Shown here in pieces: positions 13,591 to 21,280 of a stretch of DNA of 23,626 bases; the first letter of the stretch is position 1, and every line of letters begins with the position of its first letter. Both the position numbers and the translations under genes were made by a program. Below the pieces are notes generated by a model. The model did not search any database, had not been told where the DNA came from, and saw nothing but the letters and a program-made list of their open reading frames with translations. This stretch comes from a virus. The DNA lies in IMG/VR virus record IMGVR_UViG_3300025131_000438, positions 1-23,626 of that record; one strand, given 5' to 3'.

Positions 13591-14496
13591 CTATGCGCCG
13601 GGAGTACCAAATACACATCTCCAGTCAGACACGCCGAAAGAATATCTTTCACGTGCCTTGAACCGCATATTACCAGTGTCAAAGTCCCCTTCCATCGCTG
13701 TTTTCAGCGGAGTACGGTTGAAGAGCTTGAACCCATTTGGACAGTCAGTTTTAACGAAAAACGCATCTGCATCAGTGAAAAAGTGGTTAACCACGGCTCC
13801 CTCTGGAAGCATTCCCATTGATTTCATTGCGTTTATGTCGTTATCCGCTGTGCCCGGACGCAGATTAGAGTTAATAATCCTTTCCGCGATAAATTGAAGT
13901 TCTTTAGGAATCAACAATTTAGTACCACGTACCGCGATCTTCAGACCACGCTCATCGGTAAATCCTGCAATTTGGATGAGGATCTCTTCAAGAGAAGTCT
14001 CATTCAAATCAGCAGCAGTCGCCAATAAGTTGGTCTGGCTACCCGATAAGCTTGGGTGAGCTGCGGAACACAGTGCAGCGCCATCGCCTATGGGAGAACC
14101 GGTAGAAAAAGCATTGTTCATTACCGTCGCACCTTTAATCTGCTTGGTTTGAGACATTGAACGTGCTAGTGCCCGAGTGTAGCGTTTAGCAAGACTATCA
14201 TAAAGATTGTCCTCCACCGCTTCCTCGGTGATGCTAAAAGCTAATGCAATGGTTTCCATTGTGTAACGTGCAGTATACGTCTCCTGCGCGTCATCAAAAG
14301 AAATGGCACTACCTTCACTCTTAACAGGGGCCGTTCCGAAACCGGACAGCATCACTTCTTCTTCAAAAGCTCTGTCAGAGCTTTCAGATTCAAAGATTTC
14401 TGCTGCTTCGTCTTCATAACGGTCATATTCCAACCCAAATAAGGCATTCAGGCCGGGTTCTAGTTCTTTCGCTAGTTGAGCGCGAGAAATAGTCAT
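13591..14496 (-). CDS. major capsid protein (HK97-fold type)
   Basis: A 301-residue protein starting MTISRAQLAKELEPGLNALF. Features common to major capsid proteins of this phage group are present: an N-arm helix with acidic residues (YDRYEDEAAEIFESESSDRA) and a segment reading ARYTMETIALAFSITEEAVE. A glycine-poor core contains SMSQTKQIKGATVMNNAFST, and there is a late-domain pattern RGTKLLIPKELQFIAERIIN. A C-terminal part with DCPNGFKLFNRTPLKTAMEG follows. Gene order agrees: co-chaperonin, scaffold, small protein, decoration-like protein, then this. It has the strongest ribosome site in the window and is followed at once by a terminator, as expected for the most abundant virion protein. No protease gene is visible, so processing cannot be judged. 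Confidence 0.85.
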   Translation of the reverse strand: MTISRAQLAKELEPGLNALFGLEYDRYEDEAAEIFESESSDRAFEEEVMLSGFGTAPVKSEGSAISFDDAQETYTARYTMETIALAFSITEEAVEDNLYDSLAKRYTRALARSMSQTKQIKGATVMNNAFSTGSPIGDGAALCSAAHPSLSGSQTNLLATAADLNETSLEEILIQIAGFTDERGLKIAVRGTKLLIPKELQFIAERIINSNLRPGTADNDINAMKSMGMLPEGAVVNHFFTDADAFFVKTDCPNGFKLFNRTPLKTAMEGDFDTGNMRFKARERYSFGVSDWRCVFGTPGA

Positions 14497-14502
14497 CTAG
14501 GG

Positions 14503-14510
14503 CCTCCTTA
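14503..14510 (-). promoter_or_regulatory. near-perfect ribosome binding site of the capsid gene
   Basis: On the minus strand this is TAAGGAGG. The TAA stops the upstream gene, and the GGAGG core sits six bases before the ATG at 14496. It fixes the capsid start and couples it to the decoration-like gene. Confidence 0.8.
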
Positions 14511-15158
14511 TAAACCGGTTGAGTCAGCAGTCGTCTGTGAATCAAAGCGACGAGTGCCAGCGTTAAAGTGAGCGTTTAGCCGTACTATCAAGGGAATTCC
14601 CGCTGCGGTGTAATCACTATTTGCGTCATCATCTACAATACCGACAATACGCAAAGGTAATGTTGCTGTAGTGTTAACACTCGACACACTAGCCTGAGAA
14701 TTGGATTTACCTGTATCGGTAGAACCGGTACGGGCAGATGTTCCCAAATCAGTGTTAGCAAAAATAGTTGCTACCGCAGTAGCTCGGCTGGTTAAAGAAG
14801 CATCCGAAGATACCTGGAACAACTGGTTTGGATTATCAGCGATATAAGCGCGGACAGGATAATTCGTGTCCACACTTACTGCGCCTGATCCGGGCCAGTA
14901 GTCCAACCATACGGGTTGCTTCCGAACGGAGTCTTGGTACATAACACCAGTTAAAACACCCAGTGCTTGAGTTGTACCCCCCGCTGTATCACCTGCATAA
15001 TCTATGTACCCAGTGCTAAGTGGAACTACGATTCCGCCATTATAGATAACATTAGTGTTACCACTAGCGATTTCGTATTCAGTGACACCCGTTGAATTGG
15101 GACCACTACCCACCATACCAATAGGACGTAGACCATAGGCAGTTTCTTGGTTTGCCAT
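14508..15158 (-). CDS. head decoration-like protein
   Basis: This 216-residue protein begins MANQETAYGLRPIGMVGSGP and continues TGVTEYEIASGNTNVIYNGG. Similar proteins lie directly upstream of the major capsid gene in many uncultured phages and are taken as capsid-associated. Strand-rich segments (IVVPLSTGYIDYAGDTAGGT, ALGVLTGVMYQDSVRKQPVW) dominate. A low-complexity Ser/Thr stretch (about 142-165) precedes a final strand (PLRIVGIVDDDANSDYTAAG, IPLIVRLNAHF). This fits a small beta protein on the capsid surface. It has a good AGGAG ribosome site and ends in the TAAGGAGG that drives capsid translation. Confidence 0.65.
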   Translation of the reverse strand: MANQETAYGLRPIGMVGSGPNSTGVTEYEIASGNTNVIYNGGIVVPLSTGYIDYAGDTAGGTTQALGVLTGVMYQDSVRKQPVWLDYWPGSGAVSVDTNYPVRAYIADNPNQLFQVSSDASLTSRATAVATIFANTDLGTSARTGSTDTGKSNSQASVSSVNTTATLPLRIVGIVDDDANSDYTAAGIPLIVRLNAHFNAGTRRFDSQTTADSTGL

Positions 15159-15185
15159 AAGACTAATCTCCTAAGAAATTAAAGG

Positions 15186-15671
15186 TCACTCTTTACGAGG
15201 ACCACCAAAAGTTACACGAGATTGACGGTCAGGTTTACTGATCGTCATAGAAGAGTGGCTGTTTTCTCGCATCAGATTATCATCTACAGCTTGCTGTAGA
15301 TCTCTGGCTCGACCATGGTAATAAGCATTTCTTTCTTTTACCGTTTCGAGTGGTATACGAGCTAACATTAACCCTCCAACCCCAAAAACACCTTCGTATT
15401 TTCCTGATTCAACAACCGGAGACTCGAAATCCGGATACTCTGAGGCTCGAACAAGTTCGTAGCCTTCTCGTAACCTGGCAGAAACATTTTTCGTGTCTTG
15501 AAAACCACGTGCTTCTGCGCGAATCCATCGATGTTTGTACCCTTCGGGTGCAGGTGGTGCGTCCAAACTAGAGGCGGGTGCCCAAGGTTTCCTCTGAGCC
15601 TTTTTTTCTCTAGTTTCCGTTGCGCGAGGAGTTTTTGCGGTGCCCTCAAACCCTTTCTTGCTTGTAGACAT
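15186..15671 (-). CDS. conserved head-region protein, basic N-terminus
   Basis: This 161-residue protein opens with a lysine/arginine-rich, disordered-looking segment (MSTSKKGFEGTAKTPRATET) followed by APPAPEGYKHRWIRAEARGF. The conserved middle reads NVSARLREGYELVRASEYPD and GVFGVGGLMLARIPLETVKE. The end is helical and polar. It sits between the scaffold and the decoration-like protein. The pattern recurs in uncultured aquatic phages, but I know of no assigned function. A capsid assembly accessory is a reasonable guess from position. Confidence 0.6.
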   Translation of the reverse strand: MSTSKKGFEGTAKTPRATETREKKAQRKPWAPASSLDAPPAPEGYKHRWIRAEARGFQDTKNVSARLREGYELVRASEYPDFESPVVESGKYEGVFGVGGLMLARIPLETVKERNAYYHGRARDLQQAVDDNLMRENSHSSMTISKPDRQSRVTFGGPRKE

Positions 15672-15681
15672 CTAAATTCTC

Positions 15682-16617
15682 CTATTTAACGTATTTCGCG
15701 TATTCTGATTCAGGCACACCTAACTTAGCCGCAATAGTTCTTTGGCTAGGCGTGAGTTTTACTTGCCGTCGATTACGTCCAGTTCGTGAGCGGGAAGCTC
15801 CAGCAACCGTCTGAGCGCCACGTCTTGCTGTTCCGTTGGTTCTAGCAGCGGGTTCCGAACCCGAAAAATTATCCGGAAACATGTCCCGAATGCGGAGATC
15901 AATTTCATCATAATACTCATCGCTCGTAGGGTCAAATCCTTCTTCCTCTACCAAGACCTCATGGATAGCTCTTGCCGCTCCCGTCATTGCTACATCCCGG
16001 TCCGGAGTTTGAGCCATGGAAAACCATTTATTCTTACGTGCCCACTCTTCCGCACGTGGGTCCCGTTGAATTTGCTGTTGAGGGGGCTGCTGCGGTTGCG
16101 GTTGCTGCTGTGCAGCTTTTTGGTGTTGTGCCCTTGCTTCAGAAACACGCTTCGCTTCTTCCAACTTGGATTTTTGAACTTGAATCTCAGTTAACCTACT
16201 CTGGGCAGAAACCGTAGCGTCTGGGTCAGCACTGCGAACGGCCTGTTTAAGAGCTTCCTCTGCCGACTTTTCTTCAGCAGCAATTCGGCCAGAATATTCG
16301 GACATGTAGCCATGATCCACCTGCTTTAAACGAGTCTTGATTTTTTCTGATTCCGCCTGAACTTGTTGGGCATAACCAAGGGCTTCCTGCTCGTTCCGTT
16401 CCGCTTCACGCATTTTTTTAGTAAGTCGGTTTATACGTTTCTGAACCGATTCGGAATATTGTTCAACCTCCTCCTCACTGTCACCCCCTTCTGCTGATTC
16501 GGTGGCAACTTGTTCTTTCTCTTCCCCGGCAATCACAACCTTCTCTTCGTATTCCTCAAATTCCAAGTCTACCTGCCCATCATCCACTACGTGTGTTTGT
16601 TTATTAGATTTCGCCAT
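15682..16617 (-). CDS. capsid scaffolding protein
   Basis: This 311-residue, highly charged protein has the make-up of a phage scaffold. The N-terminus is acidic (DLEFEEYEEKVVIAGEEKEQ). Residues about 55-165 are a long coiled coil (KRINRLTKKMREAERNEQEA, EKSAEEALKQAVRSADPDAT). A glutamine/proline linker follows (about 167-185, AAQQQPQPQQPPQQQ). The C-terminal part holds a basic stretch (SRSRTGRNRRQVKLTP) and ends LGVPESEYAKYVK. Scaffold proteins direct capsid assembly and bind the capsid protein through a basic C-terminal end, which matches. It follows the co-chaperonin gene and lies upstream of the capsid gene. Confidence 0.8.
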   Translation of the reverse strand: MAKSNKQTHVVDDGQVDLEFEEYEEKVVIAGEEKEQVATESAEGGDSEEEVEQYSESVQKRINRLTKKMREAERNEQEALGYAQQVQAESEKIKTRLKQVDHGYMSEYSGRIAAEEKSAEEALKQAVRSADPDATVSAQSRLTEIQVQKSKLEEAKRVSEARAQHQKAAQQQPQPQQPPQQQIQRDPRAEEWARKNKWFSMAQTPDRDVAMTGAARAIHEVLVEEEGFDPTSDEYYDEIDLRIRDMFPDNFSGSEPAARTNGTARRGAQTVAGASRSRTGRNRRQVKLTPSQRTIAAKLGVPESEYAKYVK

Positions 16618-16628
16618 TGCAGTCTCCG

Positions 16629-17057
16629 TTAATAACTGAGTATATCGTCAGGATTTTTGATAGTAGCCAACACTTCATCGTCGTTAAGAATACGAACTTC
16701 TCCGCCTTCTATACGAAACCGGGAACCTGCATAACGAGGAAAGATCACCCACTCCTTTTCATCACACCACGGTCCATCTGGAAACTTATCCGTATCGGCA
16801 TAACACAGGGGACCTTGTTTCAACACATAGCCCACCACTGTTTGAACCTGATCTTCATCCAACTGCTGATCGGTCAAGAGAATGCCGCCAGAAGTTCTGC
16901 CCTTACCTCTGTACGGTAGGACAAGCAACCTCCAACCCGTTGGTTGGGGCATACGGTCTAATAAAGTGGGATCTATAGAATCAGGATCAAGGACCTGTTC
17001 CTGGGGGTCTACATAAGCGTCTTTTATCGAAGTTTCTGTGGATACGTCAGTCATCAA
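16629..17057 (-). CDS. GroES-like co-chaperonin
   Basis: This 142-residue protein has a GroES/gp31-like fold pattern. GWRLLVLPYRGKGRTSGGIL at residues 41-60 contains the mobile loop, with the SGGILLT motif (56-62) that docks onto host GroEL. Later strands read TVVGYVLKQGPLCYADTD, EWVIFPRYAGSRFRIEGGEV and DDEVLATIKN, as in the GroES beta barrel. It carries an N-terminal extension of about 35 residues that cellular GroES lacks. Phage co-chaperonins replace host GroES to fold the major capsid protein, which fits its place just before the scaffold and capsid genes. Its start overlaps the previous gene by 11 bp. Confidence 0.82.
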   Translation of the reverse strand: MMTDVSTETSIKDAYVDPQEQVLDPDSIDPTLLDRMPQPTGWRLLVLPYRGKGRTSGGILLTDQQLDEDQVQTVVGYVLKQGPLCYADTDKFPDGPWCDEKEWVIFPRYAGSRFRIEGGEVRILNDDEVLATIKNPDDILSY

Positions 17058-17250
17058 ATTGCTCCTGTTTGTCTATCAGGCCCGAGAGTTCCTGTTCTAT
17101 GTAAGACAAGGCACTAATTTCTCCCATGAGTTTTTGATACTCTTCCATGGACTTAATGCCGTTATTTCCTAAAATGTCGATTACGCTATTTCGTCTATCC
17201 TTAATTGTTTTTTGAATAAATTGAATTACATCAATTTCATCCATTCGCAT
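17047..17250 (-). CDS. small conserved helical phage protein
   Basis: This 67-residue helical protein starts MRMDEIDVIQFIQKTIKDRR and ends SYIEQELSGLIDKQEQFDD. The pattern (DVI.FI.K.I..R....I.DIL, MEEYQKLMGEISALSYIEQE) is shared by small proteins near the co-chaperonin gene in uncultured aquatic phages. No function is known to me. Two ATGs are possible (17250 and 17244). The first is nearer to the GAGGG ribosome site. Confidence 0.6.
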   Translation of the reverse strand: MRMDEIDVIQFIQKTIKDRRNSVIDILGNNGIKSMEEYQKLMGEISALSYIEQELSGLIDKQEQFDD

Positions 17251-17286
17251 ATTCCCTCATGTAGTTAGATATAATCGTAGCTAATC

Positions 17287-17706
17287 TTATACCATCTCCG
17301 GATCAAATTCCCCTCTTTCTATTAATTTTTCACGATTATAAGCGTGAGCTTCAGCTACAGTTTCCTTATTCGCACCATCATACTTAACCGCGTGATTATG
17401 GGCCACTAATAAAGCATTAATACACTGGTCATCGGCCCAAACCGTCCCTAATACACGCCCAAATTTCCCTTTTTCCAATTCCGTAAGCACTTTGATTTCT
17501 TTGGCGGATTTTAGCCGGTCTTTAACGAACTGTTTACTAAGCATTCCCCTCGCCTTATGGTCTAAATCAAGGCTTCGACATTCGGGGGCGTCTATACCGA
17601 CGAGCCTGACTCGGGCTTTATGAAAGATTGAGAACCCAAGATCCATGGTTAAATCCACCGTGTCGCCGTCAACCACGCGCCTCACTTTACAGGAATATTC
17701 AAACAT
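17287..17706 (-). CDS. thermonuclease-like (SNase family) endonuclease
   Basis: This 139-residue protein has the staphylococcal nuclease fold with all key residues. VVDGDTVDL gives the calcium ligand D15. VRLVGIDAPE gives R34, D39 and E42 at the spacing of the S. aureus enzyme (R35, D40, E43), and GKFGRVLGTVWADD gives R84 (R87 in the reference). It lacks a signal peptide, so it would act in the host cytoplasm, cutting DNA or RNA, probably recycling host nucleic acid or trimming phage DNA. It overlaps the lysozyme stop by 8 bp. Catalysis is well supported by motifs; the biological target is inferred. Confidence 0.85.
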   Translation of the reverse strand: MFEYSCKVRRVVDGDTVDLTMDLGFSIFHKARVRLVGIDAPECRSLDLDHKARGMLSKQFVKDRLKSAKEIKVLTELEKGKFGRVLGTVWADDQCINALLVAHNHAVKYDGANKETVAEAHAYNREKLIERGEFDPEMV

Positions 17707-18229
17707 AGGTATTCGTCTTAATCATGTCAGTTACTTCTATGGCTCGGCCTTTTACTTGTCTGGCCCACCGGGAATCGAAAAATTCGAGAGCCGCTTGGTC
17801 ATGGTCGCCCATTTCCATGTGGCCTAACGCTTTTTTAAACCCTGAAAAACGAAATCGTCCCAGATTAAAGTGCATATTGATGATTCCGTCTTTTCTAGCA
17901 CCGTCCTCAAGGTCGTTAAACCACGGATATTCTGAACTTAATTCCTTGATAGTACGCTCAATGTCGTTCTGGAGCATATAGTCGATCTCGTCATCACTAA
18001 TCCCTAATCCGTGATGCTCTTCAGTGTCAGAAATATTCCTGCCGCATCCTATCGTCAACACACCCAAACTGTCTTTATAGGCGTGTTTTTTTACCCCCTC
18101 GTGCCGTTTAAGCATAGCGATCAGTTTTTCCATGTCATCTTCTAGGGTTATTTCCACTAAAGAAGAATGCACGGAAACGGGGTACAAGCCAAGCCAGATA
18201 ACGACCAACAAAACCAAAAATTTCGGCAT
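17699..18229 (-). CDS. GH24 (T4-type) lysozyme endolysin with N-terminal signal segment
   Basis: This 176-residue protein has the T4-lysozyme catalytic triad at correct spacing: E44, D53 and T59 in LKRHEGVKKHAYKDSLGVLT (E, +9 D, +15 T, as in T4 E11/D20/T26). The continuation IGCGRNISD and the C-terminal helical lobe (IINMHFNLGRFRFSGFKKAL) are typical. It cleaves the peptidoglycan sugar backbone. Unlike T4 lysozyme, it begins with a hydrophobic segment (FLVLLVVIWLGLYPVSVHS, residues 4-22) that looks like a Sec signal peptide or a signal-anchor. Export would then not need a large-pore holin. An internal ATG at codon 33 (18133) would give a normal cytoplasmic form. The first start has no clear ribosome site and follows the lipoprotein stop by 2 bases. 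Confidence 0.85.
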   Translation of the reverse strand: MPKFLVLLVVIWLGLYPVSVHSSLVEITLEDDMEKLIAMLKRHEGVKKHAYKDSLGVLTIGCGRNISDTEEHHGLGISDDEIDYMLQNDIERTIKELSSEYPWFNDLEDGARKDGIINMHFNLGRFRFSGFKKALGHMEMGDHDQAALEFFDSRWARQVKGRAIEVTDMIKTNTYV

Positions 18230-18231
18230 TG

Positions 18232-18468
18232 TTAATCACAAATTTCGGCCAAGGCAACCCAGTCTTCGGCCCGCCAGTCACTTGTATCTACAGTTGCCGG
18301 TACTTCCACAGTAATCCCGCTCAGGTTTCCACCAAAGACCCCTGCTGTACCAGAGGATTCGCCTCTCAGACACGCAAAAGCATTGTCCCCCTCGCTCACC
18401 GCAAGACCTTCAATCTGGGTGCAGCCCACAAAAAGGGGCATCATTAAAATAAGCACTATTCTAGCCAT
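18232..18468 (-). CDS. small putative lipoprotein upstream of the lysozyme
   Basis: This 78-residue protein has a short signal sequence (MARIVLILMMPLFVGC) ending at C16, where lipid attachment would be expected (LFVGC; the -3 residue is Phe or Leu, a slightly weak lipobox). The mature part is short and acidic (GSNxx-type strands: GTAGVFGGNLSGITVEVPAT, then DWRAEDWVALAEICD). Lying directly before the endolysin, it could be an outer-membrane spanin-like lysis partner, but no matching inner-membrane spanin is visible and it lacks the proline richness of Rz1. Its start overlaps the end of the upstream 54-residue gene by 8 bp. Lipoprotein status is likely; role is open. Confidence 0.6.
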   Translation of the reverse strand: MARIVLILMMPLFVGCTQIEGLAVSEGDNAFACLRGESSGTAGVFGGNLSGITVEVPATVDTSDWRAEDWVALAEICD

Positions 18469-18625
18469 GGCATCTTCCTCCAGAACGTCTACGCGAGCCT
18501 TTTTTCCGTTTTCCGGCGGTATTCAGGGCAATCGCAACCGACTGCTTTTGCGGATAACCCTCGCTTCTCAGCTTTTTTACATTATGGCTGACTGTTCTCT
18601 TGCTCTTACCTTTTTTAAGTGGCAT
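18461..18625 (-). CDS. small basic MPLKKGKS-type phage protein
   Basis: A 54-residue frame starts at the ATG at 18625 and stops at TAG 18463-18461. It reads MPLKKGKSKRTVSHNVKKLR, then SEGYPQKQSVAIALNTAGKR, then a basic tail with KKGSRRRSGGR. The MPLKKGKS...EGYPQKQAVAIAL...AGK pattern is a small family common in phages; I know of no proven function. Its high positive charge suggests nucleic acid or capsid interaction. It lies between the 68-residue basic protein and the lipoprotein, with which it overlaps. Confidence 0.75.
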   Translation of the reverse strand: MPLKKGKSKRTVSHNVKKLRSEGYPQKQSVAIALNTAGKRKKGSRRRSGGRCHG

Positions 18626-18632
18626 ATATCAC

Positions 18633-18839
18633 CTAATTAATGGTAAATTTTCCACCACGCAGCATGGCACCCATGCCACGGGAGGTTCCGGTAGTCACTT
18701 TGCCCTTTCCAAGGTTCTTTGGAGTAGGAATTTCCTTGTAATCGCTAAAGGGAACCTTTCCCTGACCCTTGATTACCTCAAATTTAGTCGCTTTGGGGGT
18801 TTTTCGAGGTGGAGCGCCACCTGTTTTGACTCTACTCAT
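18633..18839 (-). CDS. small basic protein coupled to portal
   Basis: This 68-residue protein starts MSRVKTGGAPPRKTPKATKF and ends TSRGMGAMLRGGKFTIN. It is rich in Lys, Arg, Gly and Pro with no predicted membrane segment. Its start overlaps the portal stop codon (ATGA). Comparable short basic genes sit next to the portal in uncultured phages, with no established role. It is one of four unusually basic small proteins in this window. Confidence 0.55.
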   Translation of the reverse strand: MSRVKTGGAPPRKTPKATKFEVIKGQGKVPFSDYKEIPTPKNLGKGKVTTGTSRGMGAMLRGGKFTIN

Positions 18840-21280
18840 GGGGTTTCTCCTGCTTTTTGTCTTAATCTCATGTTTTCGCGCCGATCTGACGCCTCTATCC
18901 GCTCTGTGGTCTGTTTTTCCTGCGAATCTATCCGTTCATCGAACTGCTGACCCCTTTGAGCCATCTTTTGACCTTCCAGATTCAATTTACCTTGGTCAAT
19001 GGCAATATCGGCCTGTGTTTTCTGCCCTTTTATGTCTATTTCTTGCTGTTTCAAGGCAATTAACGGGTCTGGGCCTTCTTCTTCGGCTCCCGGGCCGTTT
19101 ACAATCTGTTGACTGATCTGCCGTACCTGCTGTAACTCCTGGGCGATCAACTGAGCCATATAGACTTCCATTTCAAGCAACATTTCATCACTGGGAGCCT
19201 CTCCGTTGGACCGTTTTTCAAATTCGGTCATCGTAATCTCTTGAGATTTCAGTTTAACATGTTGTGTTACGTGCTTCTGGAGTGCTGTAACAATATCCGG
19301 AGACTGCGACACAATCGGGGAAGCACCAAAAGTAAGATGGGCCATGATATGTGCGTCATGGTTCTGCCCTTCAAACGCCTCTAGGTCGGTTTTCTCCAAA
19401 GCGTCAATGTTTTCTTGAGCAGGGTCCTTGGGAACCGCCTGTGCGGTGCTTGGAGTGTTAAGAATCCTGTCAATATCACGTACCCCTAACGCCTCATACA
19501 TCCGGCGAAAGGCTTCATAATTATTATGCATATCAGGGGCTTGCAACGCCAAATCCAGTTGAGCCTGTGCCAGCGCAATCCTTTGGGACTGGGAAAAGAT
19601 ATTGGGATTAGAAACCGGCAGAACATCTATGCGGTCATCAAAGTCCGCCGCCATTACTCGCTTGTCACCACCCACTACCGAAAATGGATACTCCTGTGGC
19701 AACGATTCGTGCATGACTCTCGCCAGAACCTTGAACTCCTTGCGCATGGAATAATGCAGTCGCTTATGCACTGCACTCATCACGCGGCTTCCCTGCTCCA
19801 GCATAGCCACGGTAGTTCCTACCGCCGCCTGTTGGTTGCCATCACCCACTTTCAGGTCAGTTATGGTGGCAAAGCGTTGACCTGCGTCCACCACAAAACC
19901 CAGTAACTCAAACAAAGTCCTATCCGGGCCTTTAAACGGCAACGGCATCAGGCTGTCACGAATGGCACCTCCTGGGGCATCCACATCCCTGAACTCACCG
20001 GGCTGCAAGGGGTCTGCATCATCCCGAACCCGTAGTCCACGGGCCTTGAACCCGGCAGGGAGGTTGGAAAGCGTCCCTGCATCAATCAATTGCCGTAATG
20101 CGGCAGTAGCTGTACGTGACAGACCACCTATGGCATGAATTAGCCCTAATCCGTAAAAACCAAACCCGGGGAGGAACTTGTAATGAACAAAATACTGGAT
20201 TTTAGTTTTAAGCTCATCCTCCTCATCATAGTTACGTCGAACGGACAAAATCTTATTGGCATCTTCTGCAATAGTAACGAGATAAGGGACCTTGATACCG
20301 GTGGGTTCGTTCTCTTCATCCACTTCTTCAAAGCCCGGGAGATCCAAATCTACATGAAATTCCAGCAGATTAGCGTCATATTCCATGTTTGTGGGGCTAA
20401 CCCCTTGAATCTTATCCTGTTCTCGTACTACGTCGTTATCAGAGAGCTGGGAGGGCAAAACCTCGATGTCGCGGTAAAAACCGGATATCTGTAATTTCCG
20501 TAACTCATTCAGGTCCATGGGGACAATATTGGTGATACAGGGGCAGGTTTCCAGGTTACTTGTCTCATAAGGCACAACCAGTTGCTCTGCCGGGACAAAT
20601 TTACTGACCGCACGGTCCAGACCCTCGTCATAGTAGACTTTCTTGAACGTAGACCCCGCTAATGGCAAATAGAACAGCATCTGGTCAAATTCAGGGGTGT
20701 ATTCCTGCATCACATCCATGATGTAGTAGTTCATAAACTCCTTCACACGAACCGCTTGCTCCTCCTTTTCCTTGGTTCTTTCCCCCATGATCGTTGTGCG
20801 TACTGGACCGTCCGCAGGTAATAGCTCATTAAACGCTTGGGCCTGAAACTGGGTAGCCGCCTCGGCCAGCAACGGATGGGTTACACCGGTTGCACCCCGA
20901 AAAGGCATCGTGCGTTCTTCATAGACATAACCAAGCAGCTCCATCCCCTTGGAATAAGTGTCCTCCCAGTCATGGCGGGAAGTCTTGTTACTCTGGAATT
21001 CGTTCAGGAGATCGTTACAAATTCGTCCCAGCTCACCTTCGTCCATTTCTTCCGCCAGATTACGGAAAAAGTCGCTTTCATCAACTTCCAGCGCCGAGGG
21101 GTCAAAGTCCACGATGACGCCGCCATCTTCTTGTTCAATCAGTTCCACCGGACCCCCGTCTGAAGGCACAAAGGAAGTAGGGGCTGCAAGTTCTACTTGC
21201 TCTTCCATGGTTAAGGAATCAGGAATTTCTATTTCCTCTACCTTTTCAACCATTGTAGTAATAGGGTCGCCGTTAGCCAT
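18836..21280 (-). CDS. portal protein (large podovirus type)
   Basis: This 814-residue protein is the dodecameric DNA entry channel of the head. After an acidic N-terminal region come portal signatures: SKGMELLGYVYEERTMPFRG then THPLLAEAATQFQAQAFNEL (about 108-160), a beta/helix core with QMLFYLPLAGSTFKKVYYDE, and FVHYKFLPGFGFYGLGLIHA. The stem-like helical region follows (TATAALRQLIDAGTLSNLPA, GTTVAMLEQGSRVMSAVHKR). The C-terminus is a long, charged coiled-coil barrel (about 680-814, EQKQTTERIEASDRRENMRL-like). At about 800 residues it resembles large portals of marine and P22-type phages. It shares a base with the stop of the preceding gene (TAATG). Confidence 0.88.
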   Translation of the reverse strand: MANGDPITTMVEKVEEIEIPDSLTMEEQVELAAPTSFVPSDGGPVELIEQEDGGVIVDFDPSALEVDESDFFRNLAEEMDEGELGRICNDLLNEFQSNKTSRHDWEDTYSKGMELLGYVYEERTMPFRGATGVTHPLLAEAATQFQAQAFNELLPADGPVRTTIMGERTKEKEEQAVRVKEFMNYYIMDVMQEYTPEFDQMLFYLPLAGSTFKKVYYDEGLDRAVSKFVPAEQLVVPYETSNLETCPCITNIVPMDLNELRKLQISGFYRDIEVLPSQLSDNDVVREQDKIQGVSPTNMEYDANLLEFHVDLDLPGFEEVDEENEPTGIKVPYLVTIAEDANKILSVRRNYDEEDELKTKIQYFVHYKFLPGFGFYGLGLIHAIGGLSRTATAALRQLIDAGTLSNLPAGFKARGLRVRDDADPLQPGEFRDVDAPGGAIRDSLMPLPFKGPDRTLFELLGFVVDAGQRFATITDLKVGDGNQQAAVGTTVAMLEQGSRVMSAVHKRLHYSMRKEFKVLARVMHESLPQEYPFSVVGGDKRVMAADFDDRIDVLPVSNPNIFSQSQRIALAQAQLDLALQAPDMHNNYEAFRRMYEALGVRDIDRILNTPSTAQAVPKDPAQENIDALEKTDLEAFEGQNHDAHIMAHLTFGASPIVSQSPDIVTALQKHVTQHVKLKSQEITMTEFEKRSNGEAPSDEMLLEMEVYMAQLIAQELQQVRQISQQIVNGPGAEEEGPDPLIALKQQEIDIKGQKTQADIAIDQGKLNLEGQKMAQRGQQFDERIDSQEKQTTERIEASDRRENMRLRQKAGETP

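Noticed and set aside
17251-17286. AT-rich gap with TATAAT-like plus-strand sequence as a promoter
   Set aside because: On the coding (minus) strand no -35 box lies at suitable spacing, and the plus-strand match would drive no gene.
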